The notes under the pieces are model-generated. The model was given only the letters and a program-made list of their open reading frames with translations. It had not been told where the DNA came from and made no database searches. A stretch of 64,000 nucleotides of DNA from Pararhodobacter sp. CCB-MM2 (GTDB lineage Bacteria > Pseudomonadota > Alphaproteobacteria > Rhodobacterales > Rhodobacteraceae), in NCBI RefSeq assembly GCF_001691415.1, contig NZ_LRRR01000015.1, positions 1-64,000 on the forward strand, written 5' to 3'. Every line of letters begins with the position of its first letter. Positions within the stretch are counted from its first letter, which is position 1. The translations under genes were made by a program, and so were the position numbers. This document shows, in pieces, positions 45,528-55,043 of this stretch.

Positions 45528-46139
45528 TCAGGTCAGCCCTTGATCTCGAGCGATCAGGGCGGCCTGGGTGCGGTTCGCCACGCCGAGATGTCGATAGATC
45601 GTCTTGACGTGCAGCTTCACCGTCGCCTCGGACAGCGACAGCTCCAGCGCAATCTGCTTGTTCGACTTCCCGTCGCACAGACCGCGCAACACCTCCCGCT
45701 CGCGCTTGGACAGCGCTTGCAGCCGCCCGTCGGGTACCGTTTCGGTCTCACGCAGCAGGTCCGCCGGCAGATAGGTCTCGCCCATCAGCATGAAGGCGAC
45801 CGCATTGCGCACCGATTTGGCCGGAAGCGTCTTTGGAATGAAGCCCGAGGCCCCGGCCTCCAGCGCGGCTTCGACCACGCTGCGGGTCACATCGCCCGAC
45901 ATCAGCGCCACGCGCTTGCCGCGGCCGTTCTGAATCGCATCGCGCAACCCGTCGAGGCCGTTCATCCCCGGCATCCGGTAATCCAGCACGATCAGATCCG
46001 CCGGCCCGCTGGCATTGGTTTCCGCCACGACATCGTCGTAGCTGCCGACCCCTTCGACATCCAGATCAGGCTGACCGTTGAGGAACATCACCAACGTGTC
46101 GCGCAAGAGGTCGTGATCATCCGCTATCAAGACACGCAC
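45528..46139 (-). CDS. NarL/FixJ (LuxR-type) response regulator
   Basis: 203 residues with a receiver (Asp53 in VLDYRMPGMNG) and a LuxR helix-turn-helix (LSKREREVLRGLCDGKSNKQIALELSLSEATVKLHVKTIYRHL). The start is taken as the GTG at 46139, which has AAGGCGG at good spacing and begins RVLIADD; a TTG at 46178 would add 13 residues. It follows the multi-PAS kinase gene on the same strand with a 149-bp gap and is its likely partner. It is convergent with the CtrA-like regulator (13-bp gap). Confidence 0.9.
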   Translation of the reverse strand: MRVLIADDHDLLRDTLVMFLNGQPDLDVEGVGSYDDVVAETNASGPADLIVLDYRMPGMNGLDGLRDAIQNGRGKRVALMSGDVTRSVVEAALEAGASGFIPKTLPAKSVRNAVAFMLMGETYLPADLLRETETVPDGRLQALSKREREVLRGLCDGKSNKQIALELSLSEATVKLHVKTIYRHLGVANRTQAALIARDQGLT

Positions 46140-46288
46140 AGTGTTCGCCGCCTTCGTATCCAACCCAATTGGAATCAACCTAGAGCGGTATTTCTGAATT
46201 GTGAATGCCTAACTCTCAAGTTCTTCGAATCACGGTGTTTACACAGAGTCTTCCTTGCCACAGGGGCAGCCGTGATCGCGGACGCGGA

Positions 46289-49200
46289 TCAGCTGTCCAG
46301 AAGCGGCAGGAAAATGTCGAACCGCGTGCCTTTTCCGGGGCTGGACTCCAGGCACAGCGCGCCGTGATGGTCCCGAACGGCCTCGGCAACGATGGGAACG
46401 CCCAGCCCGGTGCCCTTGTCGCCCTTGGTCGAATAATAGGCGGCAAAGACATTGGCGCGGGTCTCGGGCGACATGCCGGGGCCGTCATCGATCACCGAAA
46501 CCCGGGCATATCGGCGCCCTGGCTCCAGCGCGCCGATATCGAACTTCCGCTTGGCATCTTCGGGCGTTGGCTCGGCGAGGATCAGCTGGATCCGCCCCGG
46601 CCCCTCCTTGGGGGGCGCGTCGATGAGCGCGTCCCGCGAGTTGATGCAAAGGTTCATCGCCATCTGCATCAGGGCCACGGCATCGCCCATGACCGGCACC
46701 TCGGCTTCGGGCAGTGACGTGACCAGCCGCAGCGGCGGCCGCAAACCCGCCTGCACCAGCGAGGCCGCATCCGAGAGCGGCAACCGAAGGTCCAGCGCGG
46801 CGCTGCTGCCTTGCTTGCGGCCCAGCGACATCAACCGCCGGACCAAGCCCGCCGCCTGCTCGACCGCGGTGCCGATGGTCTCTGCCAAGCCGCGGGTATC
46901 GGGCGAGTTGCTCTCCTCGATCAACCCCGCCGCGGCCGAGATCGCAGCCAGCAAGTTGTTGAAATCATGGGTGAGGCTCATGGCCATCAGGCTCATGTCC
47001 TCGCGCCGGCGGGCGAGCGCGAGCTCCTCGCGCATGCGTTCCCGCTCGGCCTGTGCTTTCAGCCGCTCGGAGATATCGCGCAGCATGTAGAGGGTGCCGC
47101 TGTCACTGTTACGGCTGGCGGTCAGCTCGATCTCGCTGCGCGATCCGTCGCGCAGCTGGATCTGTACCTGCCCGCGCCAATAGCCCGAAGTGTTCAGCGC
47201 CGCCTCGGCCGTACCGTAGAGTTCCGGCGGGGCCATGCCGGTGAAGACGTCCTGCCAGGCGAGGCCCAGCAGGTCCTCGACCCGGTTGAAGGTCATCAGC
47301 GACAGCGCCGCTTCATTGACATAGACAACCGTCCCCTGCTGCGCGACCAGCACCATCGCATCGCGCGACGCATCCAGCGCCCGGCCACGGTCGGCCAGCG
47401 CCCGACGTTCGGCATCACGCAGGTCGGTGATGTCGGACAGCAGCAGAATGCGCCCCCCGTCCGAGGTCGGCGCCTGAACATGCCGGAACCAGCGCCCGCC
47501 CAGCTCGGACATGCGCGAGACACGGCGCTTATGGACGAAATCGTCGATCTGACGTTCGACCCAAGCGTCCTTGTCGACGGTATTGCCGGCGAACTCGCCC
47601 CCGCGAACGCCCCGTTCCAGCAGAGTGCGCAACGCGAGGCCCGGCACCAGACGGCCGGCCATTTCCGGGAACAGCGCTTTGAACGGCCCGTTGCACAGCA
47701 CCAGTTTCTGATCGGCGTCGAACAGCAGGAAAGCGTCCTGCATCATGTCGACGGCGTTCTTCAGACGCAGGCGAGACGCCGCTTCAGCCGCGAGAGCCTT
47801 TTCCAGCCGGCCGGTCTGTTCGCGGCGTTGGGTGATGTTGCTTTGCACGGACATGTAGCCCGTGACCGCCCCGCCTTCGTCGAAGATCGGCTGGACATTG
47901 AGATCGACCCAATAGGGCGTACCGGCCTTGGTGACGTTGAGGATCTCGCAGCGTACCGGTTCGCCGGCCTGCAGATGACGCCGCATCAGCGCGACGGTCT
48001 CGGGATCGGTCTCAGGGCCATGCAACAAGTCCCCGGGCCGACGGCCTTTCACATCGGCCAGCGTGTAGCCCGTTTGCGCCTCGAACGCGGGGTTCACCCA
48101 TTCGACCCGACGCTCGGCATCGGCGATGACCACCATGTTCGTCGTGCTCTGGACGATCTTGCTCAGCCGCTCGATTTCCAGCCGATTCATCTGCCGTTCG
48201 GTGACGTCACGCATCAGCAACACATGGCCAGGCGCCGTGCCGGCGGTGTCGGCCTCGCGCGGGGCGGCCGAGAACGAATACCAGCGGCGGCGCCCCTTCG
48301 ACATCATCGGGAAGCGGTCGCCCATCTGCCCCGCGACCCCGGAATCGGCGGCCCGCAGCAGCTCGGTCAAGGGGCCGGCCTGATCCGGGAAGGCCTCGGC
48401 CACGGTTTGACCGATCAGCCGGTCGGCGGGGACCGGCAAGTCAACCCGCGGGCCCGCATGCAGCGCGGTGATCCGCAGATCGGCATCGAGTTCCATCACC
48501 GTGTCCGGCAAGGCGTTCAAGGTTGCCGCCAAGCGCTTTTGCTCACGCTCCTGCTCGGCACGGGCGACATGGACCTCCTCCCGCAGCGGGAGGCGGGTCA
48601 GCAGCGTCGCGATGACCGCCGCCAAGGTGCGGGCAAGCTCGATCTCGGCCGGGAGATAGCGGCGCGTATGGGTGCAGGTCTCGATCCCGAGGAAGCCCAT
48701 GTTATCAACCCCTTGGCGCAGGGTCAGGGCCAGATGCGAGCGCGCGCCATGATCTTCCAGCAGGAAGCGCAGGGGATCGTCAGCGGTCAGGGCCTGCGTG
48801 TCGGGCACATGGACTTGCCCGTGCCGCAGCAGCTCCAGCCAAGCGCCGGGCGCGCGGCCGCGGGGCAGGTCTTGCCGCTGTGCGATCAGCGGCTTGATAC
48901 CCGGTGCGACCCATTCATGCGTGGCCGACAGCCGCTCGGACCGCAACTCCACGATCACTTCGATTCGGTCGGCACCGAGGAATTGCCCCAATTGCACCAA
49001 GGCATCTTCGATTGTCGCGCTGGTTGCCTCTTCGGGCGCGACCAGCATCTTCTCCACCAAAGCGGCGCCCATGGCCTGCGCGGCAACAGCGCGCTCACGG
49101 TCACCGGGCGCAGGGTCCAGCCGCAGATCCAGAAGGCGCAGCAGGCCCACGACTTCGTCGAGCCGTCGTTCCTCCGCCTCGGACAACAGGCGCGAAGCGG

Positions 49201-49639
49201 GCAGGCCCAGCACCAGAAGCAGCGGATCGGCCGCGCGCGAGTTGCGCCGCAGGACGCGCGTGACCAGCGTCTCATCGATCAGAACGTCGCCCGCCTTTTG
49301 CGCCGCGGCGGCACGGGCCACGGCGCCTTCGCTGGGCAGGGGGCCGCTGTCCGGCGCGCCCTCGCGCCGCAGCCGCATCGCTTCGGCGGGCGAGACGTCG
49401 GGAGCCGGATAATCGCGGGCCAGGATGACCGGTTGAGCCCCGTCGCGGCGCAAAGAGAGAAGCGCACAGCTGTCTGCGCCAAGCGACGCGGCCAGTTGCT
49501 GGATCAGATCGCCGATGGCCGCGCGTTTGGCGGGATCGGTCGCTGTCTCGTCTTCCCCGGCACCAGAGCCGGAGGCCGCCACGCTGCGTAGCGCCACGGA
49601 AAGGGCGCAGGTCCACGCAGCGTCAGGACTTTCGGTCAT
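46289..49639 (-). CDS. Multi-PAS/GAF sensor histidine kinase
   Basis: 1116 residues, soluble. Two GAF-like regions occupy the first ~360 residues, followed by about four PAS domains. One PAS reads GYTLADVKGRRPGDLLHGPETDP, a LOV-type framework lacking the flavin-binding cysteine. The H-box is MSLTHDFNNLLAAI near residue 890 and the ATPase ends in IDDGPGMSPETRANVFAAYYSTKGDKGTGLG. There is no receiver domain, so the LuxR-type regulator downstream is the probable target. The start is three bases after the stop of the hybrid kinase, so the two kinases are co-transcribed. The signal sensed is unknown. Confidence 0.88.
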   Translation of the reverse strand: MTESPDAAWTCALSVALRSVAASGSGAGEDETATDPAKRAAIGDLIQQLAASLGADSCALLSLRRDGAQPVILARDYPAPDVSPAEAMRLRREGAPDSGPLPSEGAVARAAAAQKAGDVLIDETLVTRVLRRNSRAADPLLLVLGLPASRLLSEAEERRLDEVVGLLRLLDLRLDPAPGDRERAVAAQAMGAALVEKMLVAPEEATSATIEDALVQLGQFLGADRIEVIVELRSERLSATHEWVAPGIKPLIAQRQDLPRGRAPGAWLELLRHGQVHVPDTQALTADDPLRFLLEDHGARSHLALTLRQGVDNMGFLGIETCTHTRRYLPAEIELARTLAAVIATLLTRLPLREEVHVARAEQEREQKRLAATLNALPDTVMELDADLRITALHAGPRVDLPVPADRLIGQTVAEAFPDQAGPLTELLRAADSGVAGQMGDRFPMMSKGRRRWYSFSAAPREADTAGTAPGHVLLMRDVTERQMNRLEIERLSKIVQSTTNMVVIADAERRVEWVNPAFEAQTGYTLADVKGRRPGDLLHGPETDPETVALMRRHLQAGEPVRCEILNVTKAGTPYWVDLNVQPIFDEGGAVTGYMSVQSNITQRREQTGRLEKALAAEAASRLRLKNAVDMMQDAFLLFDADQKLVLCNGPFKALFPEMAGRLVPGLALRTLLERGVRGGEFAGNTVDKDAWVERQIDDFVHKRRVSRMSELGGRWFRHVQAPTSDGGRILLLSDITDLRDAERRALADRGRALDASRDAMVLVAQQGTVVYVNEAALSLMTFNRVEDLLGLAWQDVFTGMAPPELYGTAEAALNTSGYWRGQVQIQLRDGSRSEIELTASRNSDSGTLYMLRDISERLKAQAERERMREELALARRREDMSLMAMSLTHDFNNLLAAISAAAGLIEESNSPDTRGLAETIGTAVEQAAGLVRRLMSLGRKQGSSAALDLRLPLSDAASLVQAGLRPPLRLVTSLPEAEVPVMGDAVALMQMAMNLCINSRDALIDAPPKEGPGRIQLILAEPTPEDAKRKFDIGALEPGRRYARVSVIDDGPGMSPETRANVFAAYYSTKGDKGTGLGVPIVAEAVRDHHGALCLESSPGKGTRFDIFLPLLDS

Positions 49640-49642
49640 TCA

Positions 49643-51877
49643 TCAACTCATGCTGGCCAGCATCTCACGGGCCTGAATCACATCGCGTTTTGCCGTGGCG
49701 AGCAAGCCGGCAAGATCATCCTGACCGATAGGAAGCGCCGAGCGAAGCCTCTGGGCCACACCCCCCGAGCCTTCCATGCCCAGCGTCAGGGCCGCGCCCT
49801 TGAAGCTGTGCAGCACGGAATCCTGAGCCGCCGCATCGCGCGCAGCCAAGGTAGCGCCCAGCGAGGTCTCCAACCCGTCGATCTCCAGCGCGAAGCGGTC
49901 GATCAATTGCTCCAGCATTTCGGGCCCGAGAGCTTCGGCAAGGTCTTTGAGCTGTTCGTTCTCGATCTCGTCTTCCTCCCGCACGGAAGCTTGGGCCGAA
50001 GCCTCTGCCGCCACACTCGATTGTTCCACCGTCCCGGGTCGGGGACGCGTGGGCCGGAACTTGTCGAGAACCCGTGTCAGGCCCTCGGTCGTGACCGGCT
50101 TTGCCAGAAAATCATTCATTCCTGCCGCAAGGCAAGCCCGACGATCATGATCGAACGCATTTGCCGTCACGCCGACCACGGGAACATCCTGTCCCCGCGC
50201 CCGGATGACGCGCGTTGCCTCAAGCCCGTCCATATTCGGCATCTGCATGTCCATCAACACGATGTCCGGCGTCAGATAGGCCAGAATATCCACCGCCTCC
50301 TGCCCGTCGCGGGCATGGGTGACGCGGTGCCCAAGGTAATCCAGCATGGCGTGGATCACCGTGTAGTTGATGTCGTTATCCTCGACGACCAGCACATCCA
50401 TCGCCAGCGCCGGCTGCGGGATCGGCCGGGTCGGCAGATCCTCGGCCGGGTCACGCGCGGCGCCCAGAGGCTCGATCGGCAGCTCGAACCAGAAGGTGCT
50501 GCCCTTGTCAGGCTCGGATTCGACACCGATCTGGCCGCCAAGCCCCTCAACGATCCGGCGCGAGATCGCCAGCCCGAGCCCGCTGCCACCATAACGCCGA
50601 CGATGCGAGCCATCGATCTGGCTGAATTCCTTGAACAGCCGCTTCTGTTCCTCAGCGGAAATGCCGATGCCGTCGTCTTCGACCTCGACGCGCAGGAAAT
50701 AGCCGTCGACAAGGCGCCCCGTCACGCGGACGCCGCCTTCATGCGTGAACTTGAGCGCATTGCCGATCAGGTTGATCAAGACCTGCCGCAAGCGGGTGTC
50801 GTTCACCTGCACGCGCTGCAAGGGCAGATCGATCTTCAGCGACAGCCCGGCGGCGGCTGCCTGTTCGCCGAAGGCGCCCGACAACAGACGCCCCATCGCG
50901 GCAAGGTCGGTCTCGGCCTTGTGCTGCTCGATGGAACCCGCATCGAGGCGCGAGAAATCGAGGATGCCGTCAATCAGGTCGCGCAACAGATCCGCCGAAT
51001 CGCGCAGGGCAGAGAGTTGGCGCTCCTGCGGGCCCTTCATCTCGGCCAGCGACAACAGCTCGGCCGAGCCGATGATGCCGTTCAGGGGCGTGCGAATCTC
51101 ATGACTCATGGTCGCGAGGAAGGCGGATTTCGCCCGGCTCGCCGCCTGCGCGCGCAGGGCTTTGCGGCGGCTGCGCTCCTGCAGGAGCGCCATCAGCTGG
51201 TTCGACCGGGCAATCTTGCGCAGTTGAAGCAGCATCAGCACGAAGATCCCAAGGAAGGCGAGGATCAGCACCAGCGCCAGCCAAGCCAGATTCTCCTGGA
51301 TATCGAGCCGCGTCAGCCGGTCGGCGAGGCGCATTTCATTGGTGGCCGAATTCGCCTGCAGCAGCATGTCGTTGGACACGCCAAGCCATGGGTCCAGCGC
51401 CGCCTCCAGCGCTTCGACGGCGGCCACATAGCCGGGGTCCGCGGGATCAAGCGCGTCCATCTGCGGCGCGAGGCCGGTGACGAAGGCCGACAGTTCGCGC
51501 GACTGCTGCTGCAGCGCGCCCTCGCCCGTCAGATCCAGAAAGAACGAACCCCGTTCCAGCAAAGTCACCCGGCTGTACAGGATGTCGTAGCTGGTCATCA
51601 TCGCTGCGTGGTTGGTGCGGTCGTCGTGCTGTGCATCCCCGCCCGCGATCGACACCAGTTCGAGGTAATGGTGCAATTCGTGGATATGGCGATCGGCCTG
51701 GAAGATCGCCCAGACCGCATTTTCGCGCACGATGGCGTCCATCTCGGCATCGGCGTCCAGAAGTTGCATGAACAGCAACCACGCGGCACCAACGGTCAAG
51801 ATCGCCACGGAAGCAAGGGCCGCGACGCCAAACTTGTTGCGGGACCGGCCCGCTATTTGGCGCCGCGCCTGTTTCAC
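49643..51877 (-). CDS. Membrane hybrid histidine kinase with receiver and HPt domains
   Basis: 744 residues. A TM segment near 18-38 and another at NLAWLALVLILAFLGIFVLMLL (about 195-216) enclose a helical periplasmic domain of ~150 residues. The cytoplasmic part has an H-box (ATMSHEIRTPLNGIIGSAEL, His near 260), ATPase, receiver (VLMDMQMPNMDG) and a C-terminal HPt with VLHSFKGAALTLG. This complete phosphorelay can signal to a separate regulator. It overlaps the upstream sulfite-oxidase-like gene by 4 bp, suggesting that this periplasmic protein and the sensor domain act together. Confidence 0.92.
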   Translation of the reverse strand: MKQARRQIAGRSRNKFGVAALASVAILTVGAAWLLFMQLLDADAEMDAIVRENAVWAIFQADRHIHELHHYLELVSIAGGDAQHDDRTNHAAMMTSYDILYSRVTLLERGSFFLDLTGEGALQQQSRELSAFVTGLAPQMDALDPADPGYVAAVEALEAALDPWLGVSNDMLLQANSATNEMRLADRLTRLDIQENLAWLALVLILAFLGIFVLMLLQLRKIARSNQLMALLQERSRRKALRAQAASRAKSAFLATMSHEIRTPLNGIIGSAELLSLAEMKGPQERQLSALRDSADLLRDLIDGILDFSRLDAGSIEQHKAETDLAAMGRLLSGAFGEQAAAAGLSLKIDLPLQRVQVNDTRLRQVLINLIGNALKFTHEGGVRVTGRLVDGYFLRVEVEDDGIGISAEEQKRLFKEFSQIDGSHRRRYGGSGLGLAISRRIVEGLGGQIGVESEPDKGSTFWFELPIEPLGAARDPAEDLPTRPIPQPALAMDVLVVEDNDINYTVIHAMLDYLGHRVTHARDGQEAVDILAYLTPDIVLMDMQMPNMDGLEATRVIRARGQDVPVVGVTANAFDHDRRACLAAGMNDFLAKPVTTEGLTRVLDKFRPTRPRPGTVEQSSVAAEASAQASVREEDEIENEQLKDLAEALGPEMLEQLIDRFALEIDGLETSLGATLAARDAAAQDSVLHSFKGAALTLGMEGSGGVAQRLRSALPIGQDDLAGLLATAKRDVIQAREMLASMS

Positions 51878-52383
51878 GGCTGAACCTCGATCCGGGCAAC
51901 TTGCCAGACGGAGCGGCCGAAATAGACCTCGTTGAGCAGTTCGGGATGCTCATGGAACGGGTAGATCACGAACAGCGGACCCTTGTCGCGGACCGACAGC
52001 TCCTCACCGTTCAGGCGCGACGCCAGAATGGTGTTGAACTCGGAGATATCATCCCACGGGAGCGAGGCCGCGAAGTCATTCAGGGCGATCACCCGCAGCT
52101 CCGAGCCCTCGGCGCCGACGAGCTGCATCAGGTCGCTCAACAGCGGGCCCGAGAAGGTCTGTTCGCCGTCGTACCACGGGGTCTCGACGGTGGATTGGTG
52201 TTGTGGCAGGGCGTCCAGCATCGCCAGGTCCAGCGCGGCGGCTCCGTCGGCGTTGGTGTCCGAAACCGCGCCCGAGATCGTCAGGATCACGGGGCCGGTC
52301 GGCGAAGGCAGCATATCGGCCTGTGCCGCGCCTGCTCCCAGCAGGGCGGCCGCAGTCACGGCCACAATAAATCGCATCATCAT
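51874..52383 (-). CDS. Exported sulfite-oxidase-fold protein without molybdenum-ligand cysteine
   Basis: 169 residues with a Sec signal ending near AQA-DMLP. The mature part follows the oxidoreductase molybdopterin-binding (SUOX/YedY-like) pattern: VILTISGAVSDTNADG, LDLAMLDALPQH, TPWYDGEQTFSGPLLSDLMQLVGA, and a late YPFHEHPEL. The mature sequence has no cysteine at all, so the ligand that holds molybdenum in true enzymes is missing; two histidines in FHEHPE could bind a metal instead. It is the first gene before a hybrid kinase and overlaps it by 4 bp, so a sensory or accessory role is more likely than catalysis. Confidence 0.78.
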   Translation of the reverse strand: MMMRFIVAVTAAALLGAGAAQADMLPSPTGPVILTISGAVSDTNADGAAALDLAMLDALPQHQSTVETPWYDGEQTFSGPLLSDLMQLVGAEGSELRVIALNDFAASLPWDDISEFNTILASRLNGEELSVRDKGPLFVIYPFHEHPELLNEVYFGRSVWQVARIEVQP

Positions 52384-52633
52384 CTGCAGTCTCCATCCTG
52401 CAAGGTCTGAACAAGCCGCCGGGCGTCGAAAAGACGGCAGCGGTGTGTCCTGTATGAGGCGTTAAAATTAAGGCATCGTTTGCACGCCTTCTGCGTGCCC
52501 TTCCCGTCTCCCGTTGCCGTTCTGGCCCAAGCATCGACCTTCGATCAAGCTGCGAAACCTGTCGATAAAAAGGCAAACGCGCGACGGCGGGATTTCCGGC
52601 GAAATTTCGCCACATCAATAAGTTGTATTTGCG

Positions 52634-54901
52634 TCAGGCGGTCTTCGCCTGATCGAACCGCGCCCTCAGCGCCGCCGCCAGAACGGAGCCGGTGAAAGGC
52701 TTGGACACGCAATCGTCGAAACCGACATCGCGGTAGACCGCGACCTGATCCGGGCGGGCATTGGCCGTCACCGCAATCGCGGGCACTGGGGACCGGCCCT
52801 GCAGCCTCTCCTGCTGGCGGATGGTGCGGATCACATCGGTGCCGGCCATCATCGGCATGTTGATATCCAGAAGCAGCGCGTCGTAGCGACCATCCTGCCA
52901 GCGTTCCAACGCTTCGGGGCCGTCCTCGCACAGGGTCACGTCGGCCCCCATCCGCGTCAGCATGGTCTTCAGGATCATCCGGTTTGACCGGTTGTCATCC
53001 GCCACCAACAACCGTTGGCCCTGAAGATCCGCGGCCGAGACCGCGTCAGCCTTCCCTATCGCCAGCGGCAGGCTCACCCGAACAAGCGTCCCCTCGCCCG
53101 GCGCCGATTGCATTGTGATGGTGCCGTTCATAGCCTCCACCAGCCAGCGGGTGATGCTGAGGCCAAGCCCCGTCCCCTCGAACCGGCGGGCGATCCCGTC
53201 GTCGAGCTGCGCGAAGGGTGTAAACGCGGCCGCCTGTTCCTCAGGGCGCAGGCCGATGCCGGTATCCGAGACGGTCAGCACGATCCCCTCGGCCGAGGAC
53301 AGATCCAGCCGCACCGAGGCATTCCCCTGCTCGGTGAACTTGATCGCGTTCGAAGTCAGCGCGGCGATGATCTGACGCAGCCGCTCCTGATCGCCGAGCC
53401 GTTCTTCACGGTGAAGGCCATCGATCCCCCAATCGAGGGACAGCCCCTTGCTGGCGGCCGCGGCCTGCCAATCGCCCAAGGCATCCGACAGGACAGAGGC
53501 CGGATCGAAGGGGGCTTCGTGGATTTCCAGCTTGCCCTGCTCCATGCTGGCGACATCCAGCACATCCGAGACCACAGTCGACAAGCGTCTGGCAGCCTTG
53601 AAGATTTCCGACACGAACAGGCGTTGGCCGGGTTTCAGCTCGTCGCGTTCAAGCTCCTCGGTCAGGCCGATGAGCGCGGTCAGCGGTGTGCGCATCTCGT
53701 GGCTCATGGTGGCGAGGAACACCGACTTCGCCTTGCTGGCCTGCGCCGCAAGGTCGCGCGCCCGGGCCAGTTCGCTCACATCGTTGGCGTGCCCGCGGTA
53801 GCCGGCGAAGGCGCCCTGTGCGTCGTGGAACGGCACGGCGCTGATCTGCACCGCCCGCGTCCCGCCGTTCCTCAGTTGGAAATGCGCCATGCGATGCTCG
53901 ACGCGGTGATGCGGCGCGGCGAACAGCCTGTCGATCGTGTCGCCCTTGCCGTCCTTTTCCGCGATACGGCCGGGCAGCGCCGAGACGGGAAGCGTCAGCG
54001 CCTGATCCGCCGTCGTGCCAAGGGCCAGCGCCAGCTCGTCAGAGACATAGCTGAAGCGCAGCTCGGCATCGAGTTCGAAGAACCACGCGCCGCTGAGGCG
54101 GGCGATGTCGGACAGCCGGTTCGCCATCCGCTCGTTGGCCTCGCGCATCTCGATGATATCGGTCACGTCCCGTCGCGCGATCACGAGGTGCCGCGCCTGC
54201 TCACCGGCCTCGGGCACCGGGGTCAAGGTGACCTCGCTCCAACCCTGATTGCCGTTCACGTTGACGACTGGGATCACGAAGCTGCCCGGCTGCCGCGCGG
54301 CGACGGCCCGCTGCAGCGCCTCGCGCTCGGGCGTCTCAGAGCCGCAATTCCACAGCGGACACGGCGGGTTACCGAGGATCTGGTCGGCGTCGAAGCCGGT
54401 CTGCTCCAGCAGCGACTGGCTGACATGCAGGATCGGCAGGCGGGGCTTCTGGGCATCGGCCACAGCGATGGGCGAGCCCGAGAAATCGATCAGCGTCTCC
54501 ATCAGCGCCTGCCGTTCGGCGGCATCTTTTTGGGCGCGGTGCAGCTCCAGCAGGTTGCGCACGCGCAGGCGCAGTTCGTCTACGCTGACCGGCTTTTGCA
54601 GGAAATCCGTGGCCCCGGCGCGAATGGCCGATAGCCGGGTTTCGCGGTCGCCGTCGGCGGTGATGACGATGATTGGCAGATGGCGGGTTTCGGGACGCGC
54701 GCGCAGGGTGGCGACGGCCTCGATCCCGGTCATGTCGGGCAGGCGGTTGTCGAAGATCGCAACATCGGTGGGCTCGAGGCAGGCCTCGATCCCGGCTTGC
54801 GCGGTCTCGGCGCCGACCACCTCGCAATCGGGCAAGGTTTCCAGCGTCGATGTGATCACACGCAAGATCAACTGGTTATCGTCAACGGCGACAAGACGCA
54901 C
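52634..54901 (-). CDS. REC-PAS-PAS-histidine kinase-REC hybrid
   Basis: 755 residues, soluble. An N-terminal receiver (IFDNRLPDMTG, KPVSVDELRLRVRN), two PAS domains (about 140-260 and 275-390), an H-box MSHEMRTPLTALIGL with His near residue 400, an ATPase (FAQLDDGIARRFEGTGLGLS) and a C-terminal receiver (LLLDINMPMMAG). The first PAS has GNPPCPLWNCGSETP in the place where LOV domains bind flavin, with a cysteine one residue off. The GTG at 54901 has CCGGAG upstream. It is separate from the three genes that follow; the 250-bp gap to the sulfite-oxidase-like gene has an AT-rich patch (GTTAAAATTAAGG) and may be a promoter. Confidence 0.9.
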   Translation of the reverse strand: MRLVAVDDNQLILRVITSTLETLPDCEVVGAETAQAGIEACLEPTDVAIFDNRLPDMTGIEAVATLRARPETRHLPIIVITADGDRETRLSAIRAGATDFLQKPVSVDELRLRVRNLLELHRAQKDAAERQALMETLIDFSGSPIAVADAQKPRLPILHVSQSLLEQTGFDADQILGNPPCPLWNCGSETPEREALQRAVAARQPGSFVIPVVNVNGNQGWSEVTLTPVPEAGEQARHLVIARRDVTDIIEMREANERMANRLSDIARLSGAWFFELDAELRFSYVSDELALALGTTADQALTLPVSALPGRIAEKDGKGDTIDRLFAAPHHRVEHRMAHFQLRNGGTRAVQISAVPFHDAQGAFAGYRGHANDVSELARARDLAAQASKAKSVFLATMSHEMRTPLTALIGLTEELERDELKPGQRLFVSEIFKAARRLSTVVSDVLDVASMEQGKLEIHEAPFDPASVLSDALGDWQAAAASKGLSLDWGIDGLHREERLGDQERLRQIIAALTSNAIKFTEQGNASVRLDLSSAEGIVLTVSDTGIGLRPEEQAAAFTPFAQLDDGIARRFEGTGLGLSITRWLVEAMNGTITMQSAPGEGTLVRVSLPLAIGKADAVSAADLQGQRLLVADDNRSNRMILKTMLTRMGADVTLCEDGPEALERWQDGRYDALLLDINMPMMAGTDVIRTIRQQERLQGRSPVPAIAVTANARPDQVAVYRDVGFDDCVSKPFTGSVLAAALRARFDQAKTA

Positions 54902-54946
54902 AGCGCAGCTCCGGCACAGGGTTCGGCGACGACGCTAAAGGTTCGT

Positions 54947-54999
54947 GGTAAAGTGAGGGTAAAGGCCCTTCGCGGATCAGGAAACAGGGTAAATTACCC
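54947..54999. promoter_or_regulatory. Repeated GGTAAA boxes upstream of the hybrid kinase
   Basis: GGTAAA occurs at 54947, 54958 and 54988 in the same orientation (spacing 11 and 30 bp), and the last is part of the perfect 13-bp palindrome GGGTAAATTACCC at 54987-54999. They lie 46-98 bp before the kinase start. This could be an operator; there is no named regulator. Confidence 0.3.
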
Positions 55000-55023
55000 G
55001 GTGCGACGGTTTCCCGCACCGGG
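54997..55023 (-). terminator. Stem-loop after the liv/aldehyde dehydrogenase operon
   Basis: Nine-bp perfect stem (CCCGGTGCG / CGCACCGGG) with a nine-base loop, 21 bp after the aldehyde dehydrogenase stop on the minus strand. It is followed by TAATTT rather than a long T-run, so it is a moderate terminator. Confidence 0.5.
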
Positions 55024-55043
55024 CGTTATCGTTGGGCTGATGG

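Noticed and set aside
46811..49591. 926-codon plus-strand open frame opposite the multi-PAS kinase
   Set aside because: Antisense shadow; no known motif, Gln/Arg-rich.
52464..52475. GTTAAAATTAAGG as a CtrA site
   Set aside because: The two TTAA halves are only 2 bp apart instead of 7, so it does not fit the CtrA spacing.
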